From contig CAMDHL010000022.1 of NCBI GenBank assembly GCA_945898105.1, positions 1 through 14,992 on the forward strand: 14,992 nt of DNA, written 5' to 3'. Shown piece by piece: positions 1-6,753 of this stretch. Within the stretch, counting starts at the first letter, position 1, and every line of letters starts with the position of its first letter. The stretch is from Comamonas sp. lk (lineage in GTDB: Bacteria > Pseudomonadota > Gammaproteobacteria > Burkholderiales > Burkholderiaceae_C). A program made the translations under genes and the position numbers. The notes under the pieces were generated by a model, which was not told where the DNA came from, did not search any database, and worked only from the letters and a program-made list of their open reading frames with translations.

Positions 1-498
1 TTTTGACTCATGGGCTTTGCGCTCCATGGCGTCATAGTCGATGACTTCGTTAGCGTCCAGGCCGTAGCTGACCGCGTTGAACCACTTTCCGCTCATATTG
101 AGCGCCATGCCGTGGGTCAAGTGGCCGCCTTCTGCAAGGCTCATGCCCAAGATGGTATCGCCGGGCTTGAGGAAAGCTAGAAACACCGCGACGTTGGCCG
201 ATGCCCCGCAATGGGCTTGCACATTGGCTGCGTCAGCGCCATAGATTTGCTTCAGGCGGTCTATGGCCAGTTGCTCGGCCACGTCTACGTTCTCGCAGCC
301 ACCGTAGTAGCGTTTGCCCGGGTAGCCTTCGGCGTACTTATTGGTCAGCTGGCTGCCCTGAGCCGCCATGACCGCGGGCGAGGCGTAGTTTTCGCTGGCA
401 ATCAGCTCAATGTGGTGTTCTTGGCGGGCGTTCTCAGCCACGATGGCTGCCCAGAGTTCGGGGTCGGTTTGCTCAATTAGATGATCGCGGTGGTACAT
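1..498 (-). CDS. glyA: Serine hydroxymethyltransferase, N-terminal part (cut by window edge)
   Basis: This cytosolic PLP enzyme interconverts serine and glycine while loading a one-carbon unit onto tetrahydrofolate. The frame gives 166 residues starting [10 protein letters not shown] and runs off the left edge without a stop; the family is usually about 415 residues, so roughly 40% is present. Visible family motifs are [12 protein letters not shown] (residues 29-40), GKRYYGGC (61-68), the PLP-phosphate loop region HCGASAN (96-102) and GGHLTHG (124-130). The PLP lysine lies beyond the edge. HCGASAN differs from the E. coli HSGSQAN; as far as I recall this is normal in Comamonadaceae. The ATG at 498 has an AGGA Shine-Dalgarno at 508-505 with 6-base spacing. 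The gene lies 175 bases downstream of the lytic transglycosylase, so it may have its own promoter. Identity is essentially certain. Confidence 0.97.
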   Translation of the reverse strand, partial: MYHRDHLIEQTDPELWAAIVAENARQEHHIELIASENYASPAVMAAQGSQLTNKYAEGYPGKRYYGGCENVDVAEQLAIDRLKQIYGADAANVQAHCGASANVAVFLAFLKPGDTILGMSLAEGGHLTHGMALNMSGKWFNAVSYGLDANEVIDYDAMERKAHESK

Positions 499-534
499 TT
501 TGGCGTCCTAAAAGTTATATAAAATCAAGGCCAG

Positions 535-551
535 CACTGCAGGCGGCAGTG
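535..551 (-). promoter_or_regulatory. Hairpin in the glyA leader
   Basis: CACTGC (535-540) and GCAGTG (546-551) form a perfect 6-bp inverted repeat with a 5-base loop, 37 bases upstream of the glyA start. An AT-rich stretch containing TATAAC on the minus strand lies between hairpin and start and could be a -10 element, but I see no good -35. It may be an operator or a leader stem. Function is inferred only. Confidence 0.3.
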
Positions 552-600
552 ACTGCGGGTTCATGGGCTTAGGGTTCGTGACCCCAAAATTTTTGACGAG

Positions 601-614
601 GCCTGGGTTCAGGC
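601..614 (-). other. Weak hairpin between the lytic transglycosylase and glyA
   Basis: GCCTG/CAGGC with a 4-base loop lies 59 bases past the transglycosylase stop. No U-tract follows directly on the minus strand (the next bases are CTCGTCAAAAATTTT), so it is a poor intrinsic terminator. It is recorded as the only structure in this part of the 175-base gap. Confidence 0.2.
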
Positions 615-673
615 ACCCGGTGTGCAATTGCGGTAGCGGCACGAAGGGCTGAGGGTAATTTTAGTGGTCCTGT

Positions 674-1489
674 TCAGCGTCCCTCTTGGGCGCCGCCAAG
701 AGCCCCGAAACCCAATGTGCCATCAGACTGCAAAGTCATCGGCTTCAAATCAGGCACAGGCGCCAAGACCGGCATCGGGCCACCGCTGAAAACGGCCTGC
801 AAGCGCGCCTGCTCAGCCAAAACCTTAGCGGCGTAACCACCGTCATCTTCCAAGTTACCAGCGCCTACGTAGAGCCTGAGTCCGGCCTCGGGTGATCCCG
901 CGCGCGCAATGCATTCTTGCAGCACTTTGACGCCCACCCGGACATTGGATACCGGGTCAAATGCCGCCAACTTGCCACCAAACCGTAGGTACTTTTCGCT
1001 GTGAACCTGGGGCATGACTTGCATCAAGCCCTGGGCGCCCATGGGGCTCTGGGCTATTGGGTTAAAGCCCGATTCCACCGCCATGACGGCCAGAATTAGC
1101 AAAGGATCTATCTTCGCTTTAGCGCCGGCGGCAAAGGATTCGGCCACCAAAGCGGCCATAGGTTCCGGGGAAATGTTGTATTTGCGGCTGAGCCATTGGG
1201 TCACCACGGACTGGGGTTTGGGTAAGTCTTTGGGGTTCATGGCAGTAACGCGGTCGGTTGCGGTACCAGTTACCAGGCTGGAAAAGGTTTCTTGATGGTC
1301 TTGCAGCCATTCCATGAGCTGCAATTGCCCGGCTTGGCGCAGGTCCGGCTGCAAACCGATCGTAAGACCGAAAAATATCACCGCTAAGCCGACCAGCGCA
1401 AAGCTGTTGTGAGTAATTTCCATAAAGCCGCGGACGATGTCGCCGACAACAACCGAAAGCGATTGTCTAAAGCGTTGTGCTGTGTTCAT
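674..1489 (-). CDS. Membrane-anchored lytic transglycosylase (SLT domain)
   Basis: The product (271 residues) should cleave the MurNAc-GlcNAc bond of peptidoglycan, leaving 1,6-anhydroMurNAc, in the periplasm. A single hydrophobic segment (about 29-45, SFALVGLAVIFFGLTIGL) fits an N-terminal anchor. The SLT core follows at about 120-225: AVESGFNP with the likely catalytic Glu139, then SPMGAQGLMQVMP (148-160) and YVGAGN (207-212). A Pro-rich tail of about 40 residues ends the protein. I chose the ATG at 1489 because AAGGAG (1499-1494) sits 4 bases upstream; the frame stays open 12 codons further to 1525, but that start lacks such a site. Family assignment is strong; the exact SLT subfamily and substrate preference cannot be told. 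Confidence 0.93.
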   Translation of the reverse strand: MNTAQRFRQSLSVVVGDIVRGFMEITHNSFALVGLAVIFFGLTIGLQPDLRQAGQLQLMEWLQDHQETFSSLVTGTATDRVTAMNPKDLPKPQSVVTQWLSRKYNISPEPMAALVAESFAAGAKAKIDPLLILAVMAVESGFNPIAQSPMGAQGLMQVMPQVHSEKYLRFGGKLAAFDPVSNVRVGVKVLQECIARAGSPEAGLRLYVGAGNLEDDGGYAAKVLAEQARLQAVFSGGPMPVLAPVPDLKPMTLQSDGTLGFGALGGAQEGR

Positions 1490-1514
1490 GCGGCTCCTTG
1501 TTCCATGGCGACCC

Positions 1515-1665
1515 CGCGGCGACAAAGTCTCGCAGGGAGCGCATTAGTTGAGGGACCGGCCCGCGTCGCGGTGCCGGTGAGGTAGCGAAGGTCCCGGGAT
1601 CAGCCTGGGAGGTGATTGCGCTGCGCAAGGGAAGACTTGTACGTAACGTACAAGCTTCGACTTGA
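1515..1665 (-). ncRNA. Candidate structured 5' leader RNA of the lytic transglycosylase gene
   Basis: If transcription starts about 7 bases after the minus-strand TATAAT, the leader is about 175 nt and contains consecutive stems: the palindrome stem (1631-1658), ATCACCT/AGG-C-TGAT with a 3-base loop (1616-1599), ACCGGC plus CCGC pairing with GCGG plus GCCGGT with a T bulge (1555-1578), and GCGA/TCGC (1519-1533), close to the ribosome site at 1499-1494. GGGACC (1552-1557) can pair with GGTCCC (1590-1595) but shares bases with the ACCGGC stem, so two folds compete. It matches no riboswitch class I know. The region is GC-rich, so some stems may be chance, and the strand is inferred from the promoter only. 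Confidence 0.35.
1631..1658. repeat. Large palindrome downstream of the transglycosylase -10 element
   Basis: CTTGTACGT (1636-1644), a single central A (1645) and ACGTACAAG (1646-1654) form a perfect 9+9 inverted repeat. GAAG (1631-1634) and CTTC (1655-1658) extend it after one bulged A, and CAAG (1626-1629) and CTTG (1661-1664) match beyond that. It begins 14 bases downstream of the -10, where a bound dimer (for example a TetR-type repressor) would block the promoter; alternatively it is a 5' stem of the transcript. No U-tract follows, so it is not a terminator. Confidence 0.65.
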
Positions 1666-1671
1666 AAGCGG

Positions 1672-1677
1672 ATTATA
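1672..1677 (-). promoter_or_regulatory. Consensus -10 element for the lytic transglycosylase
   Basis: The minus strand reads TATAAT followed by CCGC, a perfect sigma-70 -10 hexamer. A TG two bases upstream partly resembles an extended -10. No good -35 is seen 16-18 bases upstream. The predicted transcript start is near 1665. Confidence 0.5.
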
Positions 1678-1861
1678 CCCAGCCCCCTAATAAAAGGGTT
1701 GGGGTTGCGGGGCGGACTGCCCCTGCACAGAGCCGCTTTTGCGTTGCTGTGGACCTTAATTTATGCCCGCCTTGCAGGAAGGTATCGCATTGAAGGACAA
1801 TTGCGCCCGCTCGGGGGCATTTGCCGCCGCTTTTCTTCATTTTCAATTAGCAAGGCTCCAC

Positions 1862-4678
1862 GTGCCGACGACCGCATCTAACAAGACCCATGACATTGCC
1901 CACTGGGACGCCCTGACGGGCGGCGCTTTTTCCGCGGCGACATCGGGCGAGCGGGCGCAGCGGGTGAAAGAGTGGCTCGCAAGCGATCCGGCGCAGGATG
2001 CGGTGGCAGAGGTCTACCGCGAACTCAGTACCCGTGACAAGGGCGCCGCCAAACTCCTGCGTGAACGTTTGGACGATGCCAAGCGCGTAAAGGCCCAGGA
2101 AGTAATTGCAGCGGAATGGGAGGCCAAAGCCCGCGCATTGCTGGAGCTGTCCAAGCTCAACATCGCCGATGCACTGGCCTGGCAGCGGGATGCAGCCAAA
2201 GCCGGAGCGCCCCTTAGCCGCGATCCCCTGGCAGGCTTGAAGCTGCAACTGGCCGAGCGAGTAAGGGTGATTGAGGACTTACAGCACCAGGCGCAGGTGC
2301 AGCGTGAAGCGGCAGTGCTTTTGGCGCAGCGCATCGAGGTGATGTCCACCAAGCCTTGGCAGGACGCCCAGGCGGATCACAGTGCCCTGACCGCTGATGT
2401 AGCGCAATGGCAAAACCAAGCGGCGCAACTGGTAGCGCATACAGACTGGGCAAGCGTGGACATGAAGTTTGCGCCTGTGCTGGACAGCGCTAAAGCGCAA
2501 TTGCTGGTGGTCTGGGAAGCTTTCGATGCCGTACTGGCGCAAACCATGGTGGCGGCGCAAGACCCTCAGGCACCCTTGCCCCCGGTCGCGGTGTGGGCCG
2601 ATGCTCTCCGTGCCGAACGACAGCATGCACAGGCTGCGGCAAAGCCTGCTAAACCCGTGGCGGACCCGGCTGTGCGTGAAGCAGCGCAGGCCAAAGTAGC
2701 GGAAGTGCTGGCCCAATTGGAAGCCGAAGTTGGCCAGGGCCACGGCAAGGCCAGCGCAGGTGCGGCCAATGCATTGCGTCAGGCCCTAAAGGAATTTGGC
2801 CGTTTGATTGACGGCAAACTCGACGCGCAAGCACAAGCCGCGTTGGCTGCGGCAGGCGAGCTGGAAGGCTGGCAGCGTTGGCGCGCCGATCAGTTGCGAG
2901 AAGAATTGGTGATCAAGGCCGAGGGGTTACTTAAACGCCCGGAAGGCCAATCGCTTGGCGGCCGCAAGATGCAGGAAACCTTGCGCGCGATGCGTGAACA
3001 ATGGAAACAGACCGACCAGGGCGGCGTACCCAACCATGGCCTGTGGAAGCGCTTTGACGAGGCCTGCAATGCAGCCCATAAAGTGGTGGAAGCCTGGTTG
3101 GAAAAGCTGAAAGCCGATGCCCTGGAACATCGCCAGCAGCGTCTAGCACTGATTGAAGAAGTCAAAGCCTGGGGAGATGCCAACCGGACCGCGCTGGACG
3201 ATGACTGGAAAGGCTTTAGCCGCATCCTGCACCAGTTTGGCGATCGTTGGCGCAACGCCGGGCACCTGGGTGAAAAAGCATTTGCCGAATTGCAGCCGCT
3301 TTGGAAAGAAGCCATTTCCCACGCCGCCGAGCCCTTGGAGACTTTGCAGGCGCAGAGCGTGCAATTGCGCCAGGCCATGATCGAAGAAGCCAAGGTACTG
3401 GGTGCAACGCCAGAGCTGCGCATTGATGCGGTCAAGTCCTTGCAACAGCGTTGGCAGGCGCAAGCCCATGCGGTGCCGCTGGACCGGCGTCTGGAGCAAA
3501 AACTTTGGGACGCCTTTCGCAAGCCGATTGACGATGCCTTCAAGCGCAAAACGACCGAGCGCGAAGCCGCCGAGGCCGCTTTGGGGCAGCGCGATCGCAC
3601 TGTACTGGAGGCGTCGAAGGCTTTACAGGCTGCCAATTCCAGCGGCGACGCTACGCTGATCCGCAAAGCGATTGCAGCGCTCGAAGCGGCTTTGCAAGGC
3701 CAGGCCCAGGCCCAGGCCGAGGTGAGCGCCGCAGGCGCGCAAGAGGCGCAGGCACAGACTGCAACGCAGGCCGCAGACAGTCTGTCGCCGCCTATAGACA
3801 ATTTAGAAGATTCATCGATGCCCGCAGAGGGCGGTGCCGACGCAGCGGGTTCGGACGATGCGGACACTACGGACGCCACGCCGCCCATCGCCAATGTGTC
3901 TGAAGTTCCGCCTCAGGAGGCCGCGGCCGAGGTAGCTCCCGTTGCGCCGCCAGTACCCGTGCGGCCTGTTGCGAAACCTGTGGTCGCGATGCGCGGCGAT
4001 GACCGTCCAGGCATGCAGCGCGAAGCAAACGCTGCGCCTGCTCGTACTGGCAAATGGGGCGACCGTAAAGATGGCGCGCCCGGCGGCAAAGGTGCCGGTG
4101 GCGGGCGCGATGCCCCGCGCTCGGGTCGGGATGCTCGCTTTGGTGACAGCCCCCGTCCTGATGCCGGACCGCGTGGCGACAGTTTTGGTGGGCGCCCGGA
4201 TCCGCGTGCGGCGCAGCCGCGTTTGGGCGATGCGGCGTTTCGCGCGCAACGTGATGCGCTGGAAAGTGCCCAAATGGCATTAAAGAAGCTTGCTGCACAG
4301 GCCCATGGTGAGGCGCTGACGCAATTGCTGTCGGCTTGGGAGCGCCGTGATGCATCCGCTATGCCTACGGTTCAGGAGCTCGGGCCGCGTGTGAATACGG
4401 CCGGGCGCAGCGCGTGGATCGCAGCGGTGACCCAAGCTTCTAGCACGCAGGCCGGGTCCGATTCATTGTTGCGCTTAGAGATGGCGGCAGAAGTTGCGAC
4501 ACCCGCGGAGCATATTGATGCGCGTCGTGCAATGCAATTGAAGCTATTGACACGGCGTAATGATCCCGCGCCCCAGCAAACCTGGGTGCAGGACGTGGCC
4601 GGTGTGCTGGCTGCCCCTTTCGCCGCTGATCAGGCAAGGCGCTTACAAAACACGCTCAAGGTATTGCTGAAGCGGTGA
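1862..4678 (+). CDS. DUF349 domain-containing protein with Gly/Arg/Asp-rich linker
   Basis: This large soluble protein (938 residues from the chosen start) has no established biochemical role. It is mostly helical, Ala/Gln/Glu-rich and coiled-coil-like. Three DUF349-like units with conserved Trp residues lie near 370-410, 445-490 and 515-565. A low-complexity acidic Ala/Pro stretch follows, then a disordered linker at about 710-782 (nt 3989-4215) rich in RGD, GGR and GGG, and a folded C-terminal region. Start choice: GTG 1862 has AAGG at 1852-1855 with 6-base spacing and begins near the conserved GGAFSA region. The frame is open to an ATG at 1763 without a Shine-Dalgarno and has a TTG at 1790 preceded by AGGAAGG, so the start is uncertain by up to 33 residues. 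The RG-rich linker suggests nucleic-acid or ribosome contact, which is inference. Confidence 0.88.
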   Translation: MPTTASNKTHDIAHWDALTGGAFSAATSGERAQRVKEWLASDPAQDAVAEVYRELSTRDKGAAKLLRERLDDAKRVKAQEVIAAEWEAKARALLELSKLNIADALAWQRDAAKAGAPLSRDPLAGLKLQLAERVRVIEDLQHQAQVQREAAVLLAQRIEVMSTKPWQDAQADHSALTADVAQWQNQAAQLVAHTDWASVDMKFAPVLDSAKAQLLVVWEAFDAVLAQTMVAAQDPQAPLPPVAVWADALRAERQHAQAAAKPAKPVADPAVREAAQAKVAEVLAQLEAEVGQGHGKASAGAANALRQALKEFGRLIDGKLDAQAQAALAAAGELEGWQRWRADQLREELVIKAEGLLKRPEGQSLGGRKMQETLRAMREQWKQTDQGGVPNHGLWKRFDEACNAAHKVVEAWLEKLKADALEHRQQRLALIEEVKAWGDANRTALDDDWKGFSRILHQFGDRWRNAGHLGEKAFAELQPLWKEAISHAAEPLETLQAQSVQLRQAMIEEAKVLGATPELRIDAVKSLQQRWQAQAHAVPLDRRLEQKLWDAFRKPIDDAFKRKTTEREAAEAALGQRDRTVLEASKALQAANSSGDATLIRKAIAALEAALQGQAQAQAEVSAAGAQEAQAQTATQAADSLSPPIDNLEDSSMPAEGGADAAGSDDADTTDATPPIANVSEVPPQEAAAEVAPVAPPVPVRPVAKPVVAMRGDDRPGMQREANAAPARTGKWGDRKDGAPGGKGAGGGRDAPRSGRDARFGDSPRPDAGPRGDSFGGRPDPRAAQPRLGDAAFRAQRDALESAQMALKKLAAQAHGEALTQLLSAWERRDASAMPTVQELGPRVNTAGRSAWIAAVTQASSTQAGSDSLLRLEMAAEVATPAEHIDARRAMQLKLLTRRNDPAPQQTWVQDVAGVLAAPFAADQARRLQNTLKVLLKR

Positions 4679-4711
4679 TGGGTAGCGCGAGTCGCCTGAA
4701 GGCTTGTGCTG

Positions 4712-4805
4712 ATCGCTAGGAAAGGCGATAGATGCCTATTGGCGGGGGCTTGCTCGCTCCTACGGGCGGGCCGTTGAGAGTTGTATGCGGAAAAGGCGTA
4801 TCCGC
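4712..4805. repeat. REP-like palindromic spacer between convergent genes
   Basis: The spacer contains ATCGC/GCGAT (4712-4716 and 4725-4729), then GCGGGGGCTTGCTCGCTCCTACG (written as 4742-4764; key parts GGGGGCTT and GCTCGCTCC), and GCGGA/TCCGC (4787-4791 and 4801-4805). On the minus strand the middle part reads GTAGGAGCGAGC, which resembles the core of proteobacterial REP elements. Position in a convergent 3' spacer also fits REP habit. Only one copy is in the window, so repetition cannot be shown. Confidence 0.4.
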
Positions 4806-4819
4806 CCTAGCGACGTCTA
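4787..4819. terminator. Possible bidirectional terminator for the DUF349 gene and lpxH
   Basis: The hairpin GCGGA/TCCGC (4787-4805) lies between the two convergent stops. On the plus strand a T-run follows only after about 11 further bases (4813-4818). On the minus strand GGCG-GATA-CGCC is followed by TTTT. Neither side is a textbook terminator. Confidence 0.3.
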
Positions 4820-4825
4820 AATTTT

Positions 4826-5608
4826 TTAACTTAGAACACTGACTCGCTGCAATGTGCTGGGTCCGCCATTGGACAAGCTGAGCCGGAGCACCTGCGCACG
4901 GGGTGGGTCGGCCGATACATCCCAGTCGCTCAACACCCAGCGGGTTTTACCTTGGCCCAAATCGTGGGTGTCGGGGTGATGGGTGTGTCCATGAATCATG
5001 GTGCTCACACCGGCCTTATGCAGGCTGTCCAGGCAGGCTTGTGCATCAAGATCATGCCATTCCAATGGGCCGTTTGCGCGTGCAGCGGCCTTGTGCGCCT
5101 CACTTTGCGCGCGCATCTGCCGGCCCAGCATTTGGCGCTCGGCCAGCGACTTGTTCAAAAATTGTTGTTGCCATTCTGTGCTGCGCACGATGGCACGAAA
5201 GGCAAGGTAGTCTGTATCCCCTAGGCAATGGGCGTCACCATGCGTAAGCAGATAGCCTTGTCCCCCCGCGTGCAGGACACTGGGGTCTTCCAACGCTTGC
5301 GCGCCGCTGGCATGCAAGAAGGCATCGCCCATTAAAAAGTCGCGATTCCCCCACATGATGAGGATAGCGGCCCGCTGCGATGCTTCCCGCAGTGCCGCAG
5401 CTACGCGTTGCTCTATGCCGCCATCCACGTGCAATGCGTCGTCGCCTATCCAGACTTCAAAAATGTCACCGAGCAATACAAGCGCCTGCGCCGGTGTCTG
5501 CTTGAGATAGCGTAAGAATGCGTCTGTAGTAGGCGCGTCGGCCATGTCCAGGTGCAGATCGGAAAGGAAATCGACCGTTTGCCAGTGGGCGGGGGCGCTG
5601 ATTTCCAT
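4826..5608 (-). CDS. lpxH: UDP-2,3-diacylglucosamine diphosphatase
   Basis: LpxH hydrolyses UDP-2,3-diacylglucosamine to lipid X (2,3-diacylglucosamine-1-phosphate) plus UMP, the fourth step of lipid A synthesis, at the inner face of the cytoplasmic membrane. All metallophosphoesterase ligands are visible in 260 residues: D17 and H19 in SDLHL, D48 in GDIFEVWIGDD, N88 in GNRDF, H123 in THGD, and H206/H208 in HGHTHHP. A Trp replaces the His that precedes GNRDF in E. coli; that residue is not a metal ligand. Length is slightly above the usual 240. It is the last gene of the minus-strand cluster, 20 bases after ppiB, and its ATG has no close Shine-Dalgarno (AAGG lies about 15 bases upstream), so translation may be coupled to ppiB. 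Identification is strong. Confidence 0.95.
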   Translation of the reverse strand: MEISAPAHWQTVDFLSDLHLDMADAPTTDAFLRYLKQTPAQALVLLGDIFEVWIGDDALHVDGGIEQRVAAALREASQRAAILIMWGNRDFLMGDAFLHASGAQALEDPSVLHAGGQGYLLTHGDAHCLGDTDYLAFRAIVRSTEWQQQFLNKSLAERQMLGRQMRAQSEAHKAAARANGPLEWHDLDAQACLDSLHKAGVSTMIHGHTHHPDTHDLGQGKTRWVLSDWDVSADPPRAQVLRLSLSNGGPSTLQRVSVLS

Positions 5609-5628
5609 GCCGCTAACGGGCCGCCTTT

Positions 5629-6135
5629 TTAGCGCACCACGACTTTGGTGATGATCACGTCTTCTACGGGGACGTCATCGTGCATGCCTTTGCGGCCTGT
5701 ATCTACGCTTTGAATTTTGTCCACCAGGTCTTTGCCTTCAATCACTTTGCCAAATACCGTGTATCCCCAGCCTTGGTTGGTTTCGGAGGTGTGGTTGAGA
5801 AAGCCGTTATCGGCCACGTTGATAAAAAACTGTGCGGTGGCGGAGTGCGGTTGGCTGGTGCGCGCCATAGCCACGGTGTATTTGGAATTCTTGAGGCCGT
5901 TATTCGCTTCGTTGTCAATGGGTTTGGCCGTTTTGCGTTGCACCATGCCTGGCTCCATGCCGCCGCCCTGAACCATGAAGCCTGGAATGACGCGATGAAA
6001 TATCGTGTTGTCATAGTGGCCGTGCTCGATGTAGGCTAAAAAATTTTCGACTGATTTAGGCGCTTTTTCTGCGTCTAGCTCCAGTGCGATGGTGCCGTAC
6101 TCGGCGATATGAAGTTCAGCAATGGGGTTTTTCAT
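5629..6135 (-). CDS. ppiB: Cytosolic peptidyl-prolyl cis-trans isomerase B (cyclophilin)
   Basis: This 168-residue cyclophilin catalyses cis/trans isomerisation of X-Pro bonds in the cytoplasm. It starts directly with the first beta strand ([16 protein letters not shown]) and has no signal peptide. Active-site residues are present: R48 in FHRV, F53 and Q56 in GFMVQGG, and QFFINV (102-107). The length matches E. coli PpiB (164). The motif order is the same as in the adjacent PpiA, from which it is separated by 27 bases, so the two are likely tandem paralogues, one per compartment. The Shine-Dalgarno upstream of ATG 6135 is weak. It should be co-transcribed with ppiA and lpxH. Confidence 0.95.
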   Translation of the reverse strand: MKNPIAELHIAEYGTIALELDAEKAPKSVENFLAYIEHGHYDNTIFHRVIPGFMVQGGGMEPGMVQRKTAKPIDNEANNGLKNSKYTVAMARTSQPHSATAQFFINVADNGFLNHTSETNQGWGYTVFGKVIEGKDLVDKIQSVDTGRKGMHDDVPVEDVIITKVVVR

Positions 6136-6162
6136 GGTGTGCTCTGAGGGTTCGTAAAGAGT

Positions 6163-6753
6163 TTATTTGAGTACGCGGATGGCGTTGATCGTCACCGGTG
6201 TCAAGGGGACGTTCTGCATACCGGATTTGGAGCCTGTGGGCAAGGCGCGAATTTTGTCGATGGTTTCCATGCCGCTGCTCACCTTGCCGAAAACCGTGTA
6301 GCCGAAACCATCAGGCTTTGGGGCGTTAAGGCCTGGATTGTCCACCACGTTGATGAAAAACTGGGAGGTCGCCGAATTCGGGTTTCCGGTTCGGGCCATG
6401 GCGATGGTGCCACGATCATTGCGCAGCCCGTTATTTGCCTCCAGCGGTATAGGGGCGCGTGTGGGTTTTTGGCTCATGTCGGGGGTAAAGCCACCGCCTT
6501 GGACCATGAACCCGTCGATAACGCGATGAAAAATCGTACCCTGGTAGTGCTTATCGCTTACATATTGCAAAAAATTCTGCACTGTTTTGGGTGCCTTATC
6601 TGCATCGAGTTCCAAAACAAAATCTCCAGCGCTTGTCTGCACCTCCACCTGAACTGCTGAAATCGCAGGCGTTGTCAGTGCCAAGCCCAGCCCAACCGTA
6701 AGGCTCAGGCGCATCAGTGCCCGCAGCAGAATCTTCGCAATGCTATGGCGCAT
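6163..6753 (-). CDS. ppiA: Periplasmic peptidyl-prolyl cis-trans isomerase A (cyclophilin)
   Basis: This 196-residue cyclophilin carries a signal peptide: a basic start (MRHSIAKILLRALMR), a hydrophobic core (LSLTVGLGLAL) and a probable cleavage after AISA near residue 33. The mature protein should act as a proline isomerase in the periplasm on outer-membrane and envelope clients. [12 protein letters not shown] and QFFINV are intact. The start is ATG 6753: AAGGAG lies 7 bases upstream, and the ATG overlaps the L,D-transpeptidase stop by one base (TGATG), pointing to translational coupling. A TTG one codon upstream is less likely. It is third in the minus-strand envelope cluster. Identification is strong; clients are unknown. 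Confidence 0.95.
   Translation of the reverse strand: MRHSIAKILLRALMRLSLTVGLGLALTTPAISAVQVEVQTSAGDFVLELDADKAPKTVQNFLQYVSDKHYQGTIFHRVIDGFMVQGGGFTPDMSQKPTRAPIPLEANNGLRNDRGTIAMARTGNPNSATSQFFINVVDNPGLNAPKPDGFGYTVFGKVSSGMETIDKIRALPTGSKSGMQNVPLTPVTINAIRVLK

Larger units (their letters stand above)
1490..1861. other. Divergent intergenic region rich in inverted repeats
   Basis: These 372 bases separate the divergent transglycosylase and DUF349 genes. They hold a minus-strand TATAAT (1677-1672), a large palindrome (1631-1658), at least three further hairpins between 1519 and 1628, and a GC-rich hairpin GGGGC/GCCCC (1709-1723). No convincing gene is present. The DUF349 frame stays open upstream to 1763, but the added residues do not look like the conserved family. 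I see no clear promoter for the DUF349 gene. Confidence 0.7.

Noticed and set aside
96..98. Cys in place of Ser in the GlyA PLP loop (protein residues 96-102) as a defect
   Set aside because: As far as I recall, HCGASAN-type loops occur in other Comamonadaceae GlyA proteins, so it is likely normal variation. Start and end here are residue numbers.
211..480. 89-residue plus-strand open frame at the left end
   Set aside because: It is antisense to the clearly conserved glyA frame.
2890..3894. 334-residue open frame on the minus strand
   Set aside because: It lies entirely inside the DUF349 gene, is Ser/Ala/Cys/Arg-rich like an antisense shadow of Ala/Gln/Glu-rich coding sequence, and resembles no family.
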